Positions 1 to 7,415 of a DNA stretch of 19,532 bases are shown here, piece after piece. Numbering within the stretch: the stretch's first letter is position 1; each line of letters begins with the position of its first letter. This DNA comes from an uncultured Paenibacillaceae bacterium. Lineage in GTDB: Bacteria; Bacillota; Bacilli; Paenibacillales; CALAME01. The position numbers were made by a program, and so were the translations under genes. Location of the stretch: NCBI GenBank assembly GCA_937983035.1, contig CALKAN010000159.1, forward strand, positions 1-19,532, given 5' to 3'. The notes beneath the pieces are model-generated. The model worked only from the letters and a program-made list of their open reading frames with translations, was not told where the DNA came from and made no database searches.

Positions 1-120
1 GGCCGTACCCTTCAGCAGCCTCGCAGGCAGAGCCAGCTACCCCCAGTGGCGAGTCCCAACTCCCGGCACCGGGAAGTCTCGATCTCACCGACGATGAATT
101 CGAAGGCTTTCTCGATGCCA
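1..120. other. Left-edge segment of different composition, possible chimeric junction
   Basis: These first 120 bases are about 62% G+C by hand count (75 of 120), visibly richer than the DNA that follows. The epimerase reading frame stays open here, but its translation does not resemble the LarA/DUF2088 family until about base 121. Another frame (from base 3) reads as a plausible Pro/Ala-rich linker ending in an acidic DLTDDEFEGFLD motif. That style is seen in linkers of proteins such as proteobacterial CheA, but the resemblance is weak. The simplest inference is an assembly chimera or a recombination point near base 120. A divergent N-terminal region is the alternative. Confidence 0.4.
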
Positions 121-945
121 TTAGTGATCAACCGGGTGAAGCCGCACACGGCATTTCGCGGAAGAATCGAGAGCGGGATCATGAAAATGATCGCGATCGG
201 TCTCGGAAAGCAAAAAGGCGCGGAGGCTTGCCACCAGCTTGGCTTCAAATACATGGCTGAAAATGTGCCGAAAATGGCAAACGTCATGATTAAAAAGCTG
301 CCGATCATATTCGGAGTGGCCCTGGTAGAAAACGCCTATGACCAGACATGCAGAATAGAAGTGCTCCCAGCTGCGGAAATCGAAGAGAGAGAAGCAGAAC
401 TGTTGGAAGAAGCGAAGGCAAGGCTGCCGAAAATTTTGTTCGATCAAATCGATGTGCTGGTGATCGATTACATCGGCAAAAACATCAGCGGAGACGGCAT
501 GGATCCGAACATAACCGGCCGTTATCCGACGCCTTACGCGCACGGCGGTCCCGACGTTTCCAAGATGGTCGTATTGGACTTGACGGAAGAGACGAAAGGG
601 AATGCGAACGGCGTTGGAACCGCAGATTTTACAACCCAGCGTTTAGTGGACAAAACAGACTGGGCTGCGACGTATGCCAATGGACTGACTTCTACCGTAT
701 GCGCTCCTACAAAAATGGCCACTACGCTGCCGAATGACCGCATGGCGATCCAGGCAGCGGTGAAGACGTGCAACATCTTAGACTATACGACGTGCCGCTT
801 AGTGCGCATAAAAGATACGCTGCATTTAGGCGAAATTGAAATATCGGAGACGATGTTGGAAGAAGCGCGCCGGCATCCTGATATTGAAATTTTGACTGAA
901 CCGTACGAAATGAAGTTTGATGCAGAGGGGAATTTGCAAAAATGA
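1..945 (+). CDS. LarA/DUF2088-family nickel-pincer epimerase, C-terminal part (5' partial)
   Basis: This is the C-terminal two thirds of a lactate-racemase-like (LarA, DUF2088) protein. The family uses a nickel pincer nucleotide to racemise or epimerise alpha-hydroxyacids in the cytosol. Recognisable family sequence begins at about base 121 with VINRVKPHT and continues through SGIMKMIAIGLGKQKGA. The His of KPHT and the Lys of SGIMK are probable counterparts of the cofactor-binding His and Lys of LarA. The N-terminal substrate half is missing, and the first ~40 codons do not look like the family. A GTG at 46 is open in frame but is not a convincing start. The stop overlaps the next ATG (ATGA), so it is translationally coupled to gluconate kinase. 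Gluconate 2-epimerase activity is known among LarA homologues, and the neighbours make gluconate/mannonate the best substrate guess. The family call is firm; the substrate is inferred. Confidence 0.8.
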   Translation, partial: GRTLQQPRRQSQLPPVASPNSRHREVSISPTMNSKAFSMPLVINRVKPHTAFRGRIESGIMKMIAIGLGKQKGAEACHQLGFKYMAENVPKMANVMIKKLPIIFGVALVENAYDQTCRIEVLPAAEIEEREAELLEEAKARLPKILFDQIDVLVIDYIGKNISGDGMDPNITGRYPTPYAHGGPDVSKMVVLDLTEETKGNANGVGTADFTTQRLVDKTDWAATYANGLTSTVCAPTKMATTLPNDRMAIQAAVKTCNILDYTTCRLVRIKDTLHLGEIEISETMLEEARRHPDIEILTEPYEMKFDAEGNLQK

Positions 946-2489
946 CTCAGTCCCAAACAGAAAGATATGTATTAGCCGTAGATATCGGCACCACAAGCAC
1001 GAAGACGCTTGTGATCGATGCGCAGGGAACGGTGATCGCATCGCATTCTGAAGAATATCCGATGTACACGCCGAGTCCTGACATGGCAGAGCAAGATCCG
1101 GATGAAATTTTTCAAGCAGTGAAGAAAGGCATTCGCGCTGTGACGGCTCAAAGCCAAGCAGCGCCCAGCCAATTCATTTGCGTATCTTTCAGCGCGGCCA
1201 TGCATTCGATCTTGGCTGTAAATGAGCAGCTTGAACCTTTGACGCGCTCGGTCATATTTGCAGACAACCGCAGCGCACCTTTTGTTGAGACGCTCAGAAA
1301 TGAATATGATGCACACCGCATTTACCGCAGCACCGGAACCCCGATTCATCCGATGTCGCCGCTGCTGAAGCTGATGTGGTTCAAGAAGCATCGACCGGAA
1401 TTGTTCCGCTCCAACGTGAAATTTATTGGCATTAAAGAATATGTGCTGGCTAAACTGTTCGGAAAATTAGTCGTAGACTATTCGATCGCCAGCGCAACGG
1501 GCTTGTTTAATTTAAATGAACTGTGGTGGGATCAGCTGGCATTGGAAGCCGCGGGCGTCAATCCGTCTCAGCTTCCGGAGCCGGTGGATACGACATACAG
1601 GCTCGAAGGTTTGTCAAAAGAAACAGCCGAACAATTAGGATTGCTTCCGGATACGCCTTTCGTCGTCGGCGCTTCGGACGGAGTGCTGGCTAATCTGGGC
1701 ATCGGTGCGATTGATCGCGGCGTTTACGCGGTGACAATCGGGACAAGCGGCGCCGTCAGAGGCGTGGTCGGCAAGCCGAGCACGGATGAGAAAGAGCGGT
1801 TGTTTTGCTACGCGTTAAACAAAGATTTTTGGGTCGTCGGCGGTGCGATTAACAACGGCGGCATCATGCTGCGCTGGGTGAGAGATCAACTGGCGACGCT
1901 TGAAGCGGAATATGCAAGAAAGAAGGGCGTTGACCCTTATGAAGAGCTTGCCCGCATTGCCGAATCCGTCAAACCGGGATCAGACGGCCTGATCTTTTTG
2001 CCGCTGCTGACAGGAGAAAGAGCGCCGTATTGGAACGCCAATGCGCGGGGCGTGTTTTTCGGCTTGTCTTTGTTCCATGAGAAAAAGCATATGATCCGAG
2101 CAGTGATGGAAGGCGTTATGTATCGCATTCATTCCGTCGTAACGGCACTGGAGGAAAACAGCGGTCCTGCCAAAGAAATTCGCGCATCCGGCGGGTTTGC
2201 CCGCTCTGCATTTTGGCGGCAAATGATGGCCGATGTGTTATCCGCGCCTGTAAAAGTGCCTCAATCGATCGAAAGCTCCGGCTTAGGCGCGGCTAAATTG
2301 GGCTTGCTGGCTGCAGGCGAAGTGAAGCAGCTGCAAGAATTGGATCACTGGGTAAACATCGTGCATCAGCATGAGGCAGATGAACAGAACCATCGTGTTT
2401 ATGAGCGGTTGGCGTCGATTTATATGGACGTCTATCACAGCTTGAAGAAATCTTTTGATGATATTGCCCAGTTTCAAAAAGAATATTAA
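942..2489 (+). CDS. gntK: Gluconate kinase, FGGY family
   Basis: This 515-residue FGGY carbohydrate kinase phosphorylates its sugar substrate with ATP. The likely reaction is D-gluconate to 6-phosphogluconate in the cytosol. The N-terminal phosphate-binding motif DIGTTSTK lies near residues 15-22. The probable catalytic Asp is D246 in GASDGVLANLG. The second phosphate motif VTIGTSGAVR follows, then the adenosine-side motif ASGGFARSAFWRQ in the C-terminal half. Length matches Bacillus GntK (about 513 residues) and there is no sign of truncation. The ATG overlaps the upstream stop by four bases, and the next gene starts 16 bases after its stop, so the three are one operon. FGGY kinases are hard to assign by substrate alone, and xylulose kinase is the usual rival. 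The adjacent 6-phosphogluconate dehydrogenase and hexonate-type enzymes favour gluconate. Confidence 0.85.
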   Translation: MTQSQTERYVLAVDIGTTSTKTLVIDAQGTVIASHSEEYPMYTPSPDMAEQDPDEIFQAVKKGIRAVTAQSQAAPSQFICVSFSAAMHSILAVNEQLEPLTRSVIFADNRSAPFVETLRNEYDAHRIYRSTGTPIHPMSPLLKLMWFKKHRPELFRSNVKFIGIKEYVLAKLFGKLVVDYSIASATGLFNLNELWWDQLALEAAGVNPSQLPEPVDTTYRLEGLSKETAEQLGLLPDTPFVVGASDGVLANLGIGAIDRGVYAVTIGTSGAVRGVVGKPSTDEKERLFCYALNKDFWVVGGAINNGGIMLRWVRDQLATLEAEYARKKGVDPYEELARIAESVKPGSDGLIFLPLLTGERAPYWNANARGVFFGLSLFHEKKHMIRAVMEGVMYRIHSVVTALEENSGPAKEIRASGGFARSAFWRQMMADVLSAPVKVPQSIESSGLGAAKLGLLAAGEVKQLQELDHWVNIVHQHEADEQNHRVYERLASIYMDVYHSLKKSFDDIAQFQKEY

Positions 2490-2492
2490 TTT

Positions 2493-2498
2493 GGAGGG
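2493..2498 (+). promoter_or_regulatory. Ribosome-binding site fixing the SDR start
   Basis: GGAGGG lies seven bases ahead of the ATG at 2506. It selects that ATG over an in-frame ATG at 2455, which lies inside the end of gntK and has no comparable site. Confidence 0.8.
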
Positions 2499-2505
2499 AT
2501 CAAGC

Positions 2506-3273
2506 ATGAATTTATTTGATTTGTCTGGAAAAACGGCTGTAGTCATTGGCGGGAACAGTACATTGGGAAGCGCAATGGCGGTTGCTTTGGCCGGACACGG
2601 CGCCAAAGTAGCCATCGCTGGGCGCAATTTGGAAACGTGCGAAGCGGTGAAAAACAAAATTGAGCAAGCGGGCGGAACGGCCAAAACGTTTCAAGTGGAC
2701 GTGACGGAAAAAGCTCAAATTGAAGCACTTCTCAAAGATGTCATCGCATGGGCAGGACATGTAGATATTCTCCTGAACTGTCCCGGCGTAAACAGCTCCA
2801 CTCCGTTTTTTGAATTGGAGATGGATGAATGGGATCATATCATGGATGTAAACTTAAAAAGCGTTGTGTTGGCATGTCAAATTTTCGGCAAGCACATGGT
2901 GGAAGCCGGCAAGGGCGGAAGCATCATTAACATTTCCTCCGTATCGTCCGATCCGCCGCTTTCCAGAGTGTTCACTTATTCTGCATCGAAGGCGGCTGTA
3001 AACAATGTGACGAAATTCTTGGCACGGGAATTCGCGCCGGCAAACGTTCGCGTGAATGCGATAATTCCGGGCTTTTTCCCAGCAGAGCAAAATCGCAAAA
3101 TCCTTTCTCCAGATCGCATCGAATCGATTATGAAACATACGCCGATGAATCGTTTTGGAGAAGCGGAAGAACTGCAAGGCGCTGCGGTATTTCTAGCTTC
3201 TGAAAAGGCATCCGGCTTCGTCACCGGCGCTTTGATTCGGGTTGACGGCGGCTTCGGAGCGATGACGATATAA
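2506..3273 (+). CDS. SDR-family D-mannonate (or gluconate) oxidoreductase
   Basis: This 255-residue classical short-chain dehydrogenase is a complete Rossmann-fold enzyme. The nucleotide motif GGNSTLG is at residues 15-21. The NAG-type motif is replaced by NCPG at 91-94. The catalytic set is S145, Y158 and K162 (YSASK). The family-typical tail NAIIPGFFPAEQNR and the closing VDGGFGAM are intact. The PGFFxxEQNR stretch and overall pattern recall Bacillus YjmF (UxuB), an NAD-dependent D-mannonate oxidoreductase that interconverts mannonate and fructuronate. Gluconate 5-dehydrogenase is the main alternative. The start at 2506 is chosen because of its GGAGGG. It is third in the operon after the LarA-like epimerase and gluconate kinase, and no terminator separates them. 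The SDR family is certain, the mannonate substrate likely. Confidence 0.82.
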   Translation: MNLFDLSGKTAVVIGGNSTLGSAMAVALAGHGAKVAIAGRNLETCEAVKNKIEQAGGTAKTFQVDVTEKAQIEALLKDVIAWAGHVDILLNCPGVNSSTPFFELEMDEWDHIMDVNLKSVVLACQIFGKHMVEAGKGGSIINISSVSSDPPLSRVFTYSASKAAVNNVTKFLAREFAPANVRVNAIIPGFFPAEQNRKILSPDRIESIMKHTPMNRFGEAEELQGAAVFLASEKASGFVTGALIRVDGGFGAMTI

Positions 3274-3283
3274 TAATTAACAA

Positions 3284-3312
3284 TTGAAACCAGAAAATCA
3301 TGCGTGTAAAAT
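3284..3312 (+). promoter_or_regulatory. Probable sigma-A promoter for gnd
   Basis: TTGAAA at 3284-3289 and TAAAAT at 3307-3312 are 17 bases apart, with a start expected near 3319. That leaves a short leader containing the AAGGTGG ribosome-binding site. It suggests gnd can be expressed apart from the upstream operon, although no terminator is visible between them. Confidence 0.55.
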
Positions 3313-3348
3313 AAAATTGACATAATAAAGAAAAGGTGGCTATCAAAG

Positions 3349-4761
3349 ATGTCAAAACAGCAAATAGGCGTGATTGGACTCGCAGTCATGGGGAAAAACC
3401 TTGCGATGAACATCGAAAGCAAAGGTTACTCCGTTGCAGTCTTCAATCGCACACCAACAAGAACTGAAGAATTCATCAAAGAAAATCCAGGCAAAAATTT
3501 AAAAGCTACTTATTCGATCGAAGAATTCGCAGCATCTTTGGAAGTGCCGCGCAAAATTTTGATCATGGTTCAAGCAGGTCCGGCGACGGATGCGACCATC
3601 GAAAGCTTGCTTCCGCATTTGGAAGAAGGAGACATTATTATTGACGGCGGCAACGCTCATTTCCCTGATACGCAGCGCAGAAGCAAAGAATTGGAAGAGA
3701 AAGGCATCCGCTTTATCGGTGCAGGGGTGTCCGGCGGTGAAGAAGGCGCACTGACAGGACCGGCGATCATGCCCGGCGGTCAAAGAAGCGCCTATGAATT
3801 AGTCGAACCGATCCTGACCGCTATTTCGGCAAAAGTAAACGGCGACCCATGCTGCACGTATATCGGTCCGGATGGTGCCGGCCATTATGTTAAGATGGTT
3901 CATAACGGCATTGAATACGGGGACATGCAATTAATTTGCGAAGCGTATCAACTGCTGCATGAATTGCTCGGACTTGAGGCCGAGGAACTGCATGAAATAT
4001 TTTCCGAGTGGAACAAAGGCGAGCTTGACAGTTATTTAATCGAAATTACGGCTGACATTTTCTCGAAGAAAGATCCGGAAACCGGCAAGCCGATGGTTGA
4101 TGTCATCTTAGACATTGCGGGTCAGAAAGGCACTGGTAAATGGACAAGCCAAAGCGCGCTTGATCTGGGCGTGCCGTTGTCCATCATTACAGAATCTGTC
4201 TTCACACGCTTCATTTCTGCCTTGAAAGAGGAGCGCGTGGAAGCGAGCAAGCAATTAAGAGGCCCTCAAGCAAAAGCTTTCACCGGCAACAAAGAGGAGT
4301 TTATTGAAGCGATCCGCAAAGCGCTGTATGCAAGCAAAATTTGTTCCTATGCGCAAGGTTTCGCTCAAATGCGCAGCGCTTCGGAAGAGTACGGCTGGGA
4401 TTTGGATTACGGAAACATAGCGATGATTTTCCGCGGCGGCTGCATCATCCGGGCGCGCTTCTTGCAAAATATCAAAGATGCGTATGATCGAAATCCTGAT
4501 TTGCGCAACTTGTTATTGGATGAATATTTCAAAAATGTCGTCGAGAATTATCAAGATGCATGGAGGCAAGTGGTTGCCACGGCAGTGACTCACGGCATTC
4601 CAGTGCCGGCATTTTCCAGCGCGTTGGCTTATTATGACAGCTACCGCTCCGAAAGACTTCCGGCGAATCTGCTGCAAGCTCAGCGGGATTACTTTGGCGC
4701 GCATACATTCCAGCGCGTGGATAAAGAAGGAACATTCCATTTCGAATGGATGAAAAACTAA
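3349..4761 (+). CDS. gnd: 6-phosphogluconate dehydrogenase, decarboxylating
   Basis: This 470-residue enzyme oxidatively decarboxylates 6-phosphogluconate to ribulose-5-phosphate with NAD(P)+, in the oxidative pentose phosphate pathway. The N-terminal dinucleotide fold carries GLAVMGKNLAMN from residue 10, followed by NRTPTRTEEF, which fits NADP binding. The substrate/catalytic region contains GAGVSGGEEGALTGPAIMPGG and then KMVHNGIEYGDMQ, where K182, H185, N186 and E189 are the expected active-site residues. The C-terminal helix-rich domain ends in the typical LPANLLQAQRDYFGAHTFQR. Full length matches Bacillus GndA/GntZ. The ATG at 3349 has an AAAGGTGG site ahead of it. Its product follows directly from that of the neighbouring gluconate kinase, which explains the grouping. 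A terminator closes the unit at about 4823. Confidence 0.96.
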   Translation: MSKQQIGVIGLAVMGKNLAMNIESKGYSVAVFNRTPTRTEEFIKENPGKNLKATYSIEEFAASLEVPRKILIMVQAGPATDATIESLLPHLEEGDIIIDGGNAHFPDTQRRSKELEEKGIRFIGAGVSGGEEGALTGPAIMPGGQRSAYELVEPILTAISAKVNGDPCCTYIGPDGAGHYVKMVHNGIEYGDMQLICEAYQLLHELLGLEAEELHEIFSEWNKGELDSYLIEITADIFSKKDPETGKPMVDVILDIAGQKGTGKWTSQSALDLGVPLSIITESVFTRFISALKEERVEASKQLRGPQAKAFTGNKEEFIEAIRKALYASKICSYAQGFAQMRSASEEYGWDLDYGNIAMIFRGGCIIRARFLQNIKDAYDRNPDLRNLLLDEYFKNVVENYQDAWRQVVATAVTHGIPVPAFSSALAYYDSYRSERLPANLLQAQRDYFGAHTFQRVDKEGTFHFEWMKN

Positions 4762-4781
4762 TCTTTGACGAATCATTACAC

Positions 4782-4823
4782 GGCGGGTGCTGCCTGTTTC
4801 CAGGGCGGAAAGCCCGCCTTTTT
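4782..4823 (+). terminator. Intrinsic terminator after gnd
   Basis: GGCGG (4804-4808) can pair with CCGCC (4814-4818), followed by five T. Alternatively GGCGGG at 4782-4787 pairs with CCCGCC at 4813-4818 to give a longer arm. The T-run at 4819-4823 ends just before the aroK ribosome-binding site. Confidence 0.75.
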
Positions 4824-4840
4824 CATTGGAGGAATGACGC

Positions 4841-5350
4841 ATGCCGAAAGACAACATTATTTTGATCGGTTTTATGGGGACGGGAAAAACGACTGTGGGC
4901 AAAATCATTGCAGAAAAAATGCAATGGACATTTTTAGATACGGATGATCTCATCGAAACTAGAACAGGAATGAGCATTCCAGCGATTTTCGAAAAATATG
5001 GGGAACAATGGTTTCGAGATCAAGAGAGTGCCGTCATTGAAGAAGTGCTGAAAGAAAAAAACCAAGTCATTTCTACCGGCGGCGGCGCTGTGTTGAGAGA
5101 GGAAAACCGGCAGATGATGCTGGAAGGAGGGATTGTAGCTGCTCTGAAAGCAGATGCGGATACGATCGTCGAGCGGGTCAGCAGAAGTGAAGACAGACCG
5201 CTTTTGAGAGGCGAAGTGAGAGAAAGAGTAGAAACGTTATTGGCAGCGAGGAAAACGGCTTATGATTTCGCTCACGTTGAATTTGATGCTGCAGCGCTCT
5301 CTCCAAGCCAACTGGCGGAACGAATTATTCAGCATTTTAAATCGGTCTAG
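4841..5350 (+). CDS. aroK: Shikimate kinase
   Basis: This 169-residue cytosolic kinase makes shikimate-3-phosphate from shikimate and ATP, the fifth step of chorismate synthesis. The P-loop GFMGTGKTT is at residues 10-18. The Mg/shikimate-binding DTDD is at 33-36. R59 (FRDQE) and the TGGGAV segment near 79-84 form the shikimate pocket. The lid contains SEDRPLLRG, and the adenine-side Arg lies in AARKTAY. Length is normal for the family. GGAGG at 4828-4832 precedes the ATG. The gene lies between the gnd terminator and the aroA promoter. Its product is the substrate of the enzyme encoded downstream, so the pairing is functional even if they are not strictly one operon. Confidence 0.95.
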   Translation: MPKDNIILIGFMGTGKTTVGKIIAEKMQWTFLDTDDLIETRTGMSIPAIFEKYGEQWFRDQESAVIEEVLKEKNQVISTGGGAVLREENRQMMLEGGIVAALKADADTIVERVSRSEDRPLLRGEVRERVETLLAARKTAYDFAHVEFDAAALSPSQLAERIIQHFKSV

Positions 5351-5362
5351 TTTGCCTCAAAA

Positions 5363-5391
5363 TTCACTATTTCACTTGCATGTGGTAAACT
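5363..5391 (+). promoter_or_regulatory. Possible extended -10 promoter for aroA
   Basis: TTCACT (5363-5368) and TAAACT (5386-5391) are separated by 17 bases, with a TGn extension at 5383-5385. The 87-base gap between aroK and aroA leaves room for it. The boxes match consensus only partly. Confidence 0.4.
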
Positions 5392-5437
5392 TACTTGAAA
5401 GCTTATTTACATTGTTGAAGTTAAAGGAGAGACAGAA

Positions 5438-6733
5438 ATGAAAGCAATCGTGCGTCCTGTTCAACGTTTGGAAGGGGAAATACAAGCATTATCTTCTAAA
5501 AACTACACTACGCGGTATATGCTCGCCGCAGCGCTGGCAGAAGGCGTCAGCCGCATTCATTATCCGGCTCACAGCGAAGACAGCGAAGCGATGCGCCGCT
5601 GCTTGAAAGATCTTGGCGCCGAGTTGGATGAAACGGACCATGTATTGACGATCAAAGGCTTCGGAAACAAGCCGCGGCAAGCTAAGGAACTGGATGCAGG
5701 CAATGCCGGCGCGGTTCTTCGCTTTTTGATGTCTGTGGCGGCTTTTTGCGAAGAAGTGACATTTATCAATCGATATCCTGAATCGCTGGGCAAGCGCCCT
5801 CACGATGATCTGATTCACGCGTTGGAACAAATGAATGTTCAGGTGGAGCATAACGACGGCAAGCTTCCGATCACGATTCGCGGCGGCTCTCCTAAGGGAG
5901 GCAAGATTACCGTATCCGGAAAAGTCAGCTCGCAATATCTCAGCTCATTGCTGTTTATGACTCCATTGTTGCAAGAAGACAGCGAAATTATTGTTGTGGA
6001 TGACTTGAAATCGAAAGTCGTCATTGGACAAACGCTGGAAGTGATCGCCCAGGCAGGCGTTGAAATAGATGCGGATGAAGACTTGATGAGGTTCCGCGTG
6101 CGAGGCAGGCAATCTTATCAACCGAGGGATTACATAGTGCAAGGAGATTATCCGGGTTCTGCAGCAGTATTGGCAGCAGCTGCCGTGACCAATTCAGACG
6201 TCAAAATCCATCGTTTGGAAGAGAACAGCAAACAAGGCGAAAGAGCGGTGATCGACGTCTTGCGTGCGATGGGAGCGCCTTTAACCCACTCAAACGGAAC
6301 GGTGCATATCCAAGGCAACGGGAAACTCCGGGCTGTGGAATTTGACGGCGATGCTTTTACGGATGCCGTGCTGGCAATGGTGGCAGCTTCTGTTTTTGCC
6401 GAAGGAACTTCGCGTTTTTACAATGTGGAAAACTTGCGTTATAAAGAATGCGACCGGATTACAGATTTTGTAAACGAGCTGAGAAAGGCAGGGGCCGATG
6501 TCGAGGAGCGGCAAAGCGAAATCATCGTTCACGGCAAACCGGAAGGCGTGGAAGGCGGCGCAACGATCAACGCCCACTTTGATCACAGGGTGATTATGGC
6601 TTTAACGGTCGTCGGCCTTCGATCAAAGCAAGGATTGGTCATTCAAGATGCAGAACATGTGGCGAAATCATACCCGCAATATTTTGAGCATTTGCTTGCG
6701 TTAGGGGCGGACATTGAGTTGGTTGAAGATTGA
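5438..6733 (+). CDS. aroA: EPSP synthase (3-phosphoshikimate 1-carboxyvinyltransferase), divergent type
   Basis: This 431-residue two-domain enzyme joins PEP to shikimate-3-phosphate in the sixth chorismate step. Landmarks, with E. coli counterparts inferred by eye, are K21 (K22), R26 (R27), GNAG at 88-91 (N94/G96), R95 (R100), R120 (R124), SSQ at 164-166 (S169-Q171), D309 (D313), KECDR at 336-340 (KETDR), R384 (R386) and K410 (K411). The catalytic core is therefore kept. Several usually conserved neighbours differ. The first loop is SKNYTTR rather than SKSxSxR. The GNAG loop continues AVLRF instead of TAMRP. The position matching Y200 appears to be V195. The C-terminal KSYPQYFEHL is standard. 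AAAGGAGAG precedes the ATG, and aroK lies upstream. Function as EPSP synthase is likely. A specialised paralogue cannot be excluded from this window alone. Confidence 0.88.
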   Translation: MKAIVRPVQRLEGEIQALSSKNYTTRYMLAAALAEGVSRIHYPAHSEDSEAMRRCLKDLGAELDETDHVLTIKGFGNKPRQAKELDAGNAGAVLRFLMSVAAFCEEVTFINRYPESLGKRPHDDLIHALEQMNVQVEHNDGKLPITIRGGSPKGGKITVSGKVSSQYLSSLLFMTPLLQEDSEIIVVDDLKSKVVIGQTLEVIAQAGVEIDADEDLMRFRVRGRQSYQPRDYIVQGDYPGSAAVLAAAAVTNSDVKIHRLEENSKQGERAVIDVLRAMGAPLTHSNGTVHIQGNGKLRAVEFDGDAFTDAVLAMVAASVFAEGTSRFYNVENLRYKECDRITDFVNELRKAGADVEERQSEIIVHGKPEGVEGGATINAHFDHRVIMALTVVGLRSKQGLVIQDAEHVAKSYPQYFEHLLALGADIELVED

Positions 6734-6734
6734 G

Positions 6735-6750
6735 CAGCAACGATTTGCTG
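6735..6750 (+). other. Short hairpin just after aroA
   Basis: CAGCAA (6735-6740) and TTGCTG (6745-6750) form a perfect six-base-pair hairpin with a CGAT loop, two bases after the aroA stop. No T-run follows, so it may stabilise the mRNA 3' end rather than terminate. Confidence 0.4.
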
Positions 6751-6846
6751 TAAGTGCGAAGCATAATAAACAACAGAGTTCCATACAATAATAAAGCATA
6801 GAAGATCTGAATGTTTTTTGATCTGCGATGATTTTATGATTGGCGA

Positions 6847-6894
6847 GGGCTTCTGCGGCTCATTGCAAATAAGGCAATTTGGCTGCAGAAGCCC
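6847..6894 (+). other. Long intergenic hairpin ahead of the CoA-binding gene
   Basis: GGGCTTCTGC (6847-6856) pairs perfectly with GCAGAAGCCC (6885-6894). Inside it, ATTGC (6862-6866) pairs with GCAAT (6874-6878). A second set of complementary arms follows (GGGCA 6918-6922 with TGCCC 6944-6948, or GCAT 6920-6923 with ATGC 6928-6931). No T-run follows the long stem. The 253-base gap (6734-6986) holds no convincing gene. It may be a structured leader, a processed 3' end, or a small RNA. Confidence 0.5.
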
Positions 6895-6992
6895 CGTTTG
6901 CATGCAGCTTGTTCCAGGGGCATTGCGATGCAGGTTTCTCCAGTGCCCGCTTGTTTCGATCCAGCTTACTCTAATGAAAGGAGCGATTGACC

Positions 6993-7406
6993 ATGAGCGC
7001 AATAATGACTGCGGAAGAAATGAAGGAAATGCTGACAACGATGAATACCATTGCCGTTGTTGGTCTCTCCAGCGATCCAGGCCGCCCTTCTCATCAGGTG
7101 GCAAAATATATGCAAGATCACGGATATCGCGTGATTCCTGTGAATCCGAACGAGGAGCAAATATTAGGCGAAAAATGTTACCCTTCGCTGTTAGATGTTC
7201 CGGAGCAGATCGACATTGTTAACGTCTTTCGACGCAGCGAAACCGTGCTGCCGATCGCCCAAGAGGCGGTAAAAGCCGGCGCTAAAGCGTTGTGGCTGCA
7301 AATGGGCATCGTGAACGAACAAGCGGCTGAAACGGCGCGAAACGGCGGATTGAAAGTAGTCATGGATCGATGCATCAAAGTGGAACATGCGAAGCTTCTC
7401 AATTAA
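6993..7406 (+). CDS. CoA-binding Rossmann protein (YccU-like)
   Basis: This 137-residue single-domain protein belongs to the CoA-binding (YccU-like) family, which resembles the nucleotide-binding domain of succinyl-CoA synthetase alpha. It starts with a Rossmann element (IAVVGLSSDPGRPSHQVA) and continues with YRVIPVNP and LWLQMGI. It ends in the family-typical MDRCIKVEHAKL. The biochemical role is unknown in most bacteria. Binding of CoA or a related nucleotide is inferred from the fold. The ATG at 6993 sits nine bases after AAAGGAG. An in-frame TTG at 6987 is too close to that site. The gene is monocistronic in appearance, preceded by a structured gap and followed by the leader of a small repeat protein. 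Confidence 0.88.
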   Translation: MSAIMTAEEMKEMLTTMNTIAVVGLSSDPGRPSHQVAKYMQDHGYRVIPVNPNEEQILGEKCYPSLLDVPEQIDIVNVFRRSETVLPIAQEAVKAGAKALWLQMGIVNEQAAETARNGGLKVVMDRCIKVEHAKLLN

Positions 7407-7415
7407 TTCCATCAT

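Noticed and set aside
2455..2505. Upstream in-frame start for the SDR gene
   Set aside because: It lies inside the end of gntK without a ribosome-binding site, whereas 2506 has GGAGGG at ideal spacing and gives the normal SDR amino end.
3317..3346. Perfect TTGACA at 3317-3322 as a gnd promoter
   Set aside because: Its matching -10 would fall at about 3341-3346, leaving no room for a transcribed ribosome-binding site before the ATG at 3349. The TTGAAA/TAAAAT pair upstream fits better.
6818..7222. Open frame across the gap and into the CoA-binding gene
   Set aside because: It overlaps the well-supported CoA-binding protein in another frame and has no recognisable protein features.
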